Assembly (NCBI RefSeq): GCF_022631235.3
Contig: NZ_CP093310.2
Coordinates: forward strand, 2,852,001 to 2,916,000
Source of the DNA: Psychrobacter raelei
GTDB lineage: Bacteria; Pseudomonadota; Gammaproteobacteria; Pseudomonadales; Moraxellaceae
DNA: 64,000 bases
Direction of reading: 5' to 3'
The position numbers and the translations under genes are program-made. Position 1 is the first letter of the stretch, and the number at the start of each line of letters is the position of its first letter. The notes under the pieces were generated by a model. That model was not told where the DNA came from. It was given only the letters and a program-made list of their open reading frames with translations, and did no database searches. This document shows, piece by piece, positions 58,601 to 64,000 of the stretch.

Positions 58601-60183
58601 CTCAGCCCTTTATTGGCTGTTAATTGAGCGCTATCTGCCGTTAGCTGTACACCTTCTAAACCCAGCTCACCGTCACTGTTCAGTGCCACGCTATCTGCGT
58701 TAATAGCAGTTTGATGACCGGCTTGAGTTGTGTCTGTTTGAGTACGCGCACCTGATTTTAAGGCAGCCGTTTCACGCTTATAGCGATTGATTTGGCTTTG
58801 TGAATTCTCAGTGGCTTCAGCAGACGCTTGCAAATCGCCGCCAGTATTAACCGCTACAGTCTTCGCGTTAATCGCTGTCCCTGCAATACTGGTATCTGCC
58901 GCAGAGCTGACATTAATTTGGTCGGCAGCATCTAGGCTTGATTGATGATACTGCTGGGTTTTGTTTAAGGTTTCATCTTCATTAAACCACAAGCCTTTGC
59001 TGTTACGTGCCGTCGTGCTGTCTGTATCGGTTGTGGTCACACCACTTAAATCAACTGTCTCACCGCTGACATTAATATTATCACCTGTCACTTGGCTGCC
59101 TGATACGGTGATATCACCGCCTGCTAGTGCAACGTCTGTACCAGAGATGCTTGAGCCGTTAAATGTCTCTGTCTCTTGATAGCCTGAATGGGTTAGTGTC
59201 ACTCTATCTTCAAGCTCCTCTTTAGTGACTTCTTTGTCCGTACGGGCCGTTGTAACATCACCGCCAACAGACAAGCTATCACGACCTGTTAAATCAACTG
59301 AGCCACCTTTAATAGTGCTATCAACAACTTTTAGGTTGGCAGCCGTGGCATCAAATTCTTGCCCAGCAGTAAACTGACCTTGTAAAGTTTGTGTCGCTTT
59401 CTCATCTGTATTATGCAGACGGATGCGGCCTGATTGCATACTGCCTAGGATTTGGCCGTCTAACACTACTTTGGGCTGAGAGCGCTCTAAGCCGCTTACT
59501 TCAAGCGTGTCATAATCTACTTTATTACGCCCTGAGATGACATTAATGGCATCCGTTGCTGTGATATTGCCATTGATATCTACTTTTGGTGCCAATAAAT
59601 CCAAACGCTGTGCACCATTCACATCACCGCTTACCGTTAAGGTATTGCTTTGACGGTCACCCACATTAAAGCTCTCTAGACGCTCCTTTGCAATATTTGG
59701 CGTACCCACAACCAACGACGCACGGTTGGTATTAATAAAACCGCCGCCCTCAGAGGTAATGCCATTAGGGTTAGCAAGTACATAATCAGCAGCCATCCCA
59801 AATACTTCTTGTTGACCCAACAACAATGATGGGTTTTTGCTGACCACCTCATTTAAGATAACAGAGGCGGTCCCCGTTAAGTTGCTATTAGCATCAAGTT
59901 GACCCGCAAGCTGTGATTTACCAGCGGTCAGTGAGTTATTTAATACAGCGCCCGATTTACTCACATTAAAGTCTTTATACTGGTTATGAGAAAGACCTTT
60001 TGAGTTTGGGTTAGCAATATTGACAACATCGACATTACCTACTTGGCTCACACTGGTTTCGCCAACGGGTTTAATATTGTCTGCAAGTGCAGCAACACTC
60101 ATAAAAGGTAATACCAGTGCCATGCTGACTGCGCTTGCAATCCGGCCTTGAGGGGATAATCTAAAAGCTTGTCTGTGATTCAT
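55684..60183 (-). CDS. TpsA-family filamentous-haemagglutinin-like exoprotein
   Basis: This is a secreted adhesin of 1499 residues. ATG 60183 has AAGGG 7 bases upstream; an earlier frame start at 60225 lacks one. Signal peptide is residues 1-34 (ending SVAALA). The TPS domain (about 35-280) has NPNSKGLSHNQYKDFNV and LANPNGITSEGGGFIN, the two hallmarks for TpsB recognition. The rest is a long series of beta-helix-like repeats rich in Asn, Thr, Ala, Asp with no cysteine. No VENN motif or toxin-like C-terminus is seen, so it is not a CdiA-type toxin. Its tpsB lies downstream. Confidence 0.92.
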   Translation of the reverse strand: MNHRQAFRLSPQGRIASAVSMALVLPFMSVAALADNIKPVGETSVSQVGNVDVVNIANPNSKGLSHNQYKDFNVSKSGAVLNNSLTAGKSQLAGQLDANSNLTGTASVILNEVVSKNPSLLLGQQEVFGMAADYVLANPNGITSEGGGFINTNRASLVVGTPNIAKERLESFNVGDRQSNTLTVSGDVNGAQRLDLLAPKVDINGNITATDAINVISGRNKVDYDTLEVSGLERSQPKVVLDGQILGSMQSGRIRLHNTDEKATQTLQGQFTAGQEFDATAANLKVVDSTIKGGSVDLTGRDSLSVGGDVTTARTDKEVTKEELEDRVTLTHSGYQETETFNGSSISGTDVALAGGDITVSGSQVTGDNINVSGETVDLSGVTTTDTDSTTARNSKGLWFNEDETLNKTQQYHQSSLDAADQINVSSAADTSIAGTAINAKTVAVNTGGDLQASAEATENSQSQINRYKRETAALKSGARTQTDTTQAGHQTAINADSVALNSDGELGLEGVQLTADSAQLTANKGLSIAGSTITNRQTDEEDFKYWGGIGGGETHIDNKQQTAVTGSQIKANNVSLASDTNVSVNASSVTADDTLDINAGEALEVANGFAKEKDYSEDRHGTAFNITDKKSATDRVATSAVASSLTAKDMRLTGDSVTVSGSDVSATDRLNVTANSELNTEAANATDITKTETYDIESGTEASLNVDLSQGLAAFDKPDLFESKSSIKGVTTLTTTGTGSARANTLQAGNAELNAAEINLNGSDLTTAQNTTIRADNVTVGASEALTAVDSKVAKSTGPEAYIRGGATGVEVGLSIGTDQIIDEHNEYQAVNSSVNAGESASLTATETLANKGAQITAADVRLSGQDITNEASYDRVVDRNVVAGGDAALTAFAGISPIIGGAVSLSGDGIGQTTEVKTAHTTAINADNTVTVDAANSAVDAGTQIKANSINIKADDYNGTSAYDSTVTTTHSGRGDVGVSASSSTLADVTIGVTGSGEYEYLQTGDAKAVKGQLNAKEVAINAGTRATAAQDVTADNYTLSAGEEARIGQDNDKQWTTVGGGKLGGSVGLTVIPATAAAGAVVGTPSFNGQAGFNYLSVEDSQAKTANVDAQKVAVTAQQLAQVDGATINADEVVIKGNRANIAAAQDNHRAVGVAMGGNTGFSLNIADTILSSDDIGVGGHLGVVNETGNKAHGATVNTSDLTVTANEADDALVVEGATIHADTVSLTNDNKDGNVAVIAAESRNKVGNVGIGGNVPANAGEGSFNTDNIGAHLNVETDNSQYYQLGEVNADRITINSGKDVTLQSNVDAGSLQTVSGNDLTISSAQDVVRKVDVDTDLAVDGSPIQFIADAAKGDVLGLLKDDFNNGTILGVSAAGRAGFDIDHQQTTHHATVTADNLDASVGSNDIAVKAATVRAANSKLGDAKVKTTNNDDFVHNVGASVDAKTFSIPGFVQSIPSLVQDAFEGKPLDLPVNIDANFDWDDSDGAHTKADVKL

Positions 60184-60625
60184 AACCGTGCCCTTTTTAG
60201 TAATTATTGCCAAACCTATCTTCATTGTTGAAGCTCATCCGTACCATAAGCTAGATTTGACAGTGATGAAGCTCTATCACATCAACTTACTAATAAAATC
60301 AAATCTATGATTCATCTAATCAGATAAATATGACATTATTATTACAATTAACGCTGTCGTTACAATTGCCACCACTTGTTACCTATAGTTAATGGTAGAT
60401 CATTTATTAACCACACTTCATCATTTAAATTAGCAAATAAAACAACTGCTTAGCTGCTATTTTTGTATCTAAATGTGATAATAGGACTCTATTTAAAATA
60501 ATCATTAATTAATAAATTTAAATTAAGTTACATATATCAAGATAAATATTACTCATATGAATCGCTCGTCTTCTCTGCAAATACTTGTCCTCTTGTAGCT
60601 CAGCACTTTATCTATCAGACATAAC

Positions 60626-60644
60626 AATAATGAGAATTATTTTC
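60626..60644 (-). promoter_or_regulatory. Fur-box-like operator upstream of tpsA
   Basis: AATAATGAGAATTATTTTC matches the 19-bp Fur consensus at 15 positions by my count. It lies 440 bases upstream of the tpsA start in the only promoter-bearing gap for the tps genes. Iron control is inferred, not shown. Confidence 0.6.
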
Positions 60645-60747
60645 AGGTTAATTGTTAAATTAATAATACTAAATAAAAATAATTGCTATCTCATACTGTG
60701 ACTTGTTACTTCTCATTAACAAAAAAAATTGTAACTGCTTTGTAACT

Positions 60748-60781
60748 AAAAAAGTGCCTATCAGAAGATAGACACTTTTTG
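60748..60781 (-). terminator. Terminator of the autotransporter-tpgA unit
   Basis: AAAAAGTGCCTATC pairs with GATAGACACTTTTT around AGAA, with one internal mismatch. It lies downstream of the tpgA-like stop on the minus strand. Confidence 0.87.
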
Positions 60782-60824
60782 GTTAGTGACTGGTTTTATT
60801 AGCTTTTTTGAGGGCTGTTATGAC

Positions 60825-61682
60825 CTAGTCTTGGGTAACCGTCACATCTAAGGTGACGCGGCGATTGGGCTGTAAACAATTAATTTCTTGTTGACGGGGT
60901 AGATTTGTTGAGCACTGTTGAATCGGCTGTGACTCCCCTGCACCATTGGCAATCATAGAGCTTGGCTCAACACCTTGATTGATTAAGTAAGAGCGGACAG
61001 CCTGAGCACGTAATTGGGATAAACTCATATTATACATATCATCCCCTTTACGGTCAGTGTGGCCGGTAATAATGATACGGCTATCCCCCATGCTTTGATA
61101 CTGGTTGAGCTTTTTAGCCAGCGTATCAAGCTCACGTCGACCTTGAGGCAACATATATTCTTGTTGCCATTTATCAAACTCAAAAAGCGCATCAGCACTA
61201 AGATTAATATGCTCTTTAATCGGCGCTGCCACAATCACTGGCGCTATATTAGATGCTGGCTCGGCCTTTTTAGGCGGGCAATCTTCTGGATGCCAATAAA
61301 ACTCCTGCCCTCGATAATTTTTATCAAAGATAACCTTATATTGGCATACTTTGACAGAATCATCTGGTTGATAGAACTTCATAATATAGTCCCATTCACG
61401 CGCATATTGAGCTTCGCTAAAATGTGGACGTCCAATTAGCTGATACAGCTCTTCTTTTTTGATACCGGGTCTAATTTTAGACAGATTTTCTGTATTAGCG
61501 AATTGACCCTCCGTCTGCCACGCGTCTTTTATATTGGGAAATACCAAATCCTGTTGTTGGACACGTCCCTCCTCTGAGATACCTTCACTTAAATAACGGG
61601 TGCCCATACAGCTGCTCATCGCAACGACAGCAAGTCCGATACTGCCTAGATGCACTAATTTGTTGAGTTTACTCTTCTTCAT
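60825..61682 (-). CDS. tpgA: TpgA-like lipoprotein with OmpA C-terminal domain
   Basis: The protein has 285 residues. Lipobox AMSSC places the lipidated Cys at 25. A SmpA/OmlA-like domain (about 60-135) contains LSKIRPGIKKEELYQLIGRP. A linker of about 25 residues leads to an OmpA-like peptidoglycan-binding domain (about 165-282) with IITGHTDRKGDDMYNMSLSQ and NRRVTLDV. In Acinetobacter, TpgA has this architecture, is encoded beside the trimeric autotransporter AtaA and helps its surface display. The same order is seen here. AAGGA lies 6 bases before the ATG. Confidence 0.87.
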   Translation of the reverse strand: MKKSKLNKLVHLGSIGLAVVAMSSCMGTRYLSEGISEEGRVQQQDLVFPNIKDAWQTEGQFANTENLSKIRPGIKKEELYQLIGRPHFSEAQYAREWDYIMKFYQPDDSVKVCQYKVIFDKNYRGQEFYWHPEDCPPKKAEPASNIAPVIVAAPIKEHINLSADALFEFDKWQQEYMLPQGRRELDTLAKKLNQYQSMGDSRIIITGHTDRKGDDMYNMSLSQLRAQAVRSYLINQGVEPSSMIANGAGESQPIQQCSTNLPRQQEINCLQPNRRVTLDVTVTQD

Positions 61683-61745
61683 TAGGATTCCTTTACTATT
61701 AATCAGATTAAATAAAAATACTGGATATCACTCTAATACAACTTG

Positions 61746-61782
61746 CAAGCTTGTCACTTACTCAAAATAAGCGGCAAGCTTG
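61746..61782 (-). repeat. Inverted repeat between autotransporter and tpgA genes
   Basis: CAAGCTTG at 61746-61753 and 61775-61782, with an inner CTTA/TAAG pair, can fold as a hairpin in the intercistronic RNA. No T-run follows on the minus strand, so it is not an obvious terminator. Confidence 0.75.
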
Positions 61783-61811
61783 TTTGTGAATACACATTCA
61801 ATTAAGCGTGA

Positions 61812-64000
61812 TTAAAAGTGGAAACCTGCACCTACTGCACCGCCGCCATTACCTTCTGTATCGGCACTACCACTGATCTTAAATACCCAGCGGCCATTAT
61901 CCGATAATTTAGACAAACCAATAGCAACAGCACCTTGACCGTTATAAGAAGCCATACCACCGGTTACCATGCTTTTACCTGGTATATAGGCCTGCGGTAA
62001 AGCGGCCATTGCCATTGCAGAGGAGACACCTGCATTGGCATCATCTTCAACATCATCAATTTTGCTACTTAACTTGTAGCCTAAATTATTTAGTTGATTC
62101 ACATTAACCGCATCCATTGGATCAACACCTGGCCCGACATTGGTTAATCGATTACCGCCGTTATTAAGCCCTTGTGCCGTTAATGCCACATCTGTACGGC
62201 CCTCACTATTAGCCGGTGCTTTAACCACAACACCTTCATTATTAATGGTAGTATTGCCAGCAGTGACCGTCTCTACTGTGATATTGTCTGCTAAGCCAAC
62301 TTCAACGCCGCTTGTGCGTGTGGTAGTGGTAATGTTGCTATCACCTGTGACCGCTACCGTATCTCCAAGCTGATAGTTATTTGCAGTCACGCCATCACCT
62401 ATATTCAGGCCTTTGTTGATGCTATTCGTATTGGCTTGGATATTCGTTTCATTAACAGCAACTTTGTCACCTATCTGTGAAATAGCTCCTGCATTTTGAG
62501 TGATATTGTTGGTATTGGCCGCAATATTACCCTCATTTGTTGTCACACGAGCATCAATTGCACCAGTTCTAGCATCGACACTATCCAACTGAGCTTTATT
62601 CACCGCATCATTTGGATTGGTGCCATTAGCGATGTTGGTGATTCTAGTACCACCAGCATTGATGCCTTCATTGTTGATGGTCACGGTATCACCAATAGTC
62701 GTACTGCCGGTGTTGACGTTACTCACTGTAATGTCATCGTTTAGCTCAACAGTGACATTGTTATTGCCGTCAGTGGTTGCCGTGAGATTATCATCACCTG
62801 TTACAGACTGAATGGCTGTGTCTGCCTTGGCAATACTGGCTTTGGTAGTGTCGCTTAAATCAACCGCAAAGTCAGTGTTACCATTCTCATCACGCTCACC
62901 AGCAGCAACAGTCACTGCATCTGAACCTGCACTAACACTTGAGCTATCGGCATTGACGACATAGGTCATTGCACCTGTTTCATCATCAGTAGTCGCGGCT
63001 ACTGTCGTGTTACGACCAGCCTCAACTGTTGTTTTAGATGCTTTTGCAGCAGCAGCAACAGTATCTAATTGCTCTTTATTCACCGCATCATTTGGATTGG
63101 TACCGTTAGCGATGTTGGTGATTCTAGTACCACCAGCGTTGATACCTTCATTGTTGATTGTCACGGTATCACCAATCGTTGTACTGCCGGTGTTGACGTT
63201 ACTTACTGTAATGTCATCGTTTAGCTCAACAATGACATTGTTATTGCCGTCAGTGGTTGCAGTGAGATTATCATCACCTGTTACAGACTGAATGGCTGTG
63301 TCTGCCTTGGCAATACTGGCTTTGGTAGTGTCACTTAAATCAACCGCAAAGTCTGTGTTGCCTTGCTCATCACGCTCACCAGCAGCAACGGTCACAGCTT
63401 CTGAGCCTGCACTAACACTTGAGCTATCGGCATTGACGACATAGGTCATTGCACCTGTTTCATCATCAGTAGTCGCGGCTACTGTCGTGTTACGACCAGC
63501 CTCAACTGTTGTTTTAGATGCTTTTGCAGCAGCAGCAACAGTATCTAATTGCTCTTTATTCACCGCATCATTTGGATTGGTACCGTTAGCGATGTTGGTG
63601 ATTCTAGTACCACCAGCGTTGATACCTTCATTGTTGATTGTCACGGTATCACCAATCGTTGTACTGCCGGTGTTGACGTTACTTACTGTAATGTCATCGT
63701 TTAGCTCAACAATGACATTGTTATTGCCGTCAGTGGTTGCAGTGAGATTATCATCACCTGTTACAGACTGAATGGCTGTGTCTGCCTTGGCAATACTGGC
63801 TTTGGTAGTGTCACTTAAATCAACCGCAAAGTCTGTGTTGCCTTGCTCATCACGCTCACCAGCAGCAACGGTCACAGCTTCTGAGCCTGCACTAACACTT
63901 GAGCTATCGGCATTGACGACATAGGTCATTGCACCTGTTTCATCATCAGTAGTCGCGGCTACTGTCGTGTTACGACCAGCCTCAACTGTTGTTTTAGATG
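61812..64000 (-). CDS. Trimeric autotransporter adhesin (YadA/Hia/AtaA type), N-terminal part outside window
   Basis: The frame is open to the right edge, so only about 728 C-terminal residues are visible. The body is a stack of 160-residue units containing neck motifs such as GTRITNIANGTNPNDAVNKE, typical of Hia/AtaA-type stalks. A coiled-coil region (INKGLNIGDGV and neighbours) follows. The C-terminal YadA anchor (about the last 75 residues) has AMAMAALPQAYIPGKSMV, GGMASYNGQGAVAIGLS and ends GAGFHF with terminal Phe. The protein should form a trimeric surface fibre. The tpgA-like gene is 129 bases downstream. Confidence 0.9.
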   Translation of the reverse strand, partial: SKTTVEAGRNTTVAATTDDETGAMTYVVNADSSSVSAGSEAVTVAAGERDEQGNTDFAVDLSDTTKASIAKADTAIQSVTGDDNLTATTDGNNNVIVELNDDITVSNVNTGSTTIGDTVTINNEGINAGGTRITNIANGTNPNDAVNKEQLDTVAAAAKASKTTVEAGRNTTVAATTDDETGAMTYVVNADSSSVSAGSEAVTVAAGERDEQGNTDFAVDLSDTTKASIAKADTAIQSVTGDDNLTATTDGNNNVIVELNDDITVSNVNTGSTTIGDTVTINNEGINAGGTRITNIANGTNPNDAVNKEQLDTVAAAAKASKTTVEAGRNTTVAATTDDETGAMTYVVNADSSSVSAGSDAVTVAAGERDENGNTDFAVDLSDTTKASIAKADTAIQSVTGDDNLTATTDGNNNVTVELNDDITVSNVNTGSTTIGDTVTINNEGINAGGTRITNIANGTNPNDAVNKAQLDSVDARTGAIDARVTTNEGNIAANTNNITQNAGAISQIGDKVAVNETNIQANTNSINKGLNIGDGVTANNYQLGDTVAVTGDSNITTTTRTSGVEVGLADNITVETVTAGNTTINNEGVVVKAPANSEGRTDVALTAQGLNNGGNRLTNVGPGVDPMDAVNVNQLNNLGYKLSSKIDDVEDDANAGVSSAMAMAALPQAYIPGKSMVTGGMASYNGQGAVAIGLSKLSDNGRWVFKISGSADTEGNGGGAVGAGFHF
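62926..64000. repeat. Perfect 480-bp tandem repeats in the adhesin stalk
   Basis: From 62926 to the right edge the sequence is exactly periodic with period 480 by line-by-line comparison: 63041-63520 equals 63521-64000. The preceding unit (62446-62925 side) is similar but has substitutions. One unit encodes 160 residues, keeping the frame. Confidence 0.93.

Larger units (their letters stand above)
60184..60824. other. 641-bp AT-rich regulatory region upstream of tpsA
   Basis: No gene is supportable. It contains a Fur-box-like sequence (60626-60644) and the tpgA-side terminator (60748-60781). The leader of tpsA could be several hundred bases long. Confidence 0.6.

Noticed and set aside
57077..59179. 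Short frames opposite tpsA
   Set aside because: Low-complexity mirror frames without ribosome sites or domains.
55684..60183. Contact-dependent inhibition (CdiA) toxin
   Set aside because: No VENN motif, no distinct toxin-like C-terminus and no small immunity gene downstream; the next gene is tpsB.
62140..63771. Series of hydrophobic plus-strand frames opposite the adhesin
   Set aside because: They repeat with the 480-bp period and are antisense shadows of the low-complexity stalk.

Overview
The window looks like chromosome from a Psychrobacter-type member of the Moraxellaceae (Gammaproteobacteria). This rests on recall of family resemblance, not on a search. Supporting signs are the gene set (PurE/PurK, EpmA, PdxB, GlyQ/GlyS, TyrS, RNase R, PrlC, YheV, an HTH-less NadR with PnuC), AT-rich spacers, many short poly-T hairpin terminators, and a trimeric autotransporter followed by a TpgA-like protein as in Acinetobacter. 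I saw no rRNA, tRNA, CRISPR array, prophage or insertion sequence.

Layout. 0-9 kb: envelope and small accessory genes (LprI-like protein, L,D-transpeptidase lipoprotein, hemerythrin-domain protein, AbgT transporter, UDG-fold protein, FUSC exporter, DUF421 and DUF1328 membrane proteins, PPP-type phosphatase). 9-19 kb: housekeeping (purE, purK, yaiI, epmA, pdxB, AI-2E transporter, glyS, glyQ, PspC protein). 19-28 kb: NAD salvage (nadR-like, pnuC), htpX, Mpo1-like, YceI, LtrA, GNAT and DUF1653, tyrS. 28-34.5 kb: a 5-oxoproline cluster with biotin carrier, biotin carboxylase, PxpB, PxpC, PxpA, an NRAMP-fold transporter and a second carrier that has lost its biotinylation motif. 34.6-45 kb: anmK, trxC, SulP transporter, two tandem DUF442/TIGR01244 proteins, dienelactone hydrolase, a three-cluster Fe-S protein, a TPR protein, ahpF and a YdcH-like protein. 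45-53.5 kb: rnr, an EEP-family protein, a baeRF protein, prlC and yheV. 53.5-64 kb: a surface-adhesin locus on the minus strand with a trimeric autotransporter (cut by the window edge), tpgA-like, tpsA and tpsB.

How the genes work together. The most interesting unit is 28277-34513. AccB-like and AccC-like proteins plus PxpB/PxpC together supply every domain of a urea-carboxylase-type enzyme, and PxpA and an NRAMP-like permease are encoded alongside. This suggests a split biotin-dependent lactam (5-oxoproline) carboxylase/hydrolase with a dedicated importer and a second, apparently biotin-less carrier that may be regulatory or structural. The second notable unit is the adhesin locus. It has exact 480-bp repeats in the autotransporter, a Fur-box-like site upstream of tpsA, and a terminator-like hairpin between tpsA and tpsB that could set the adhesin-to-transporter ratio. 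The rest is ordinary chromosomal content with small oddities listed under findings.
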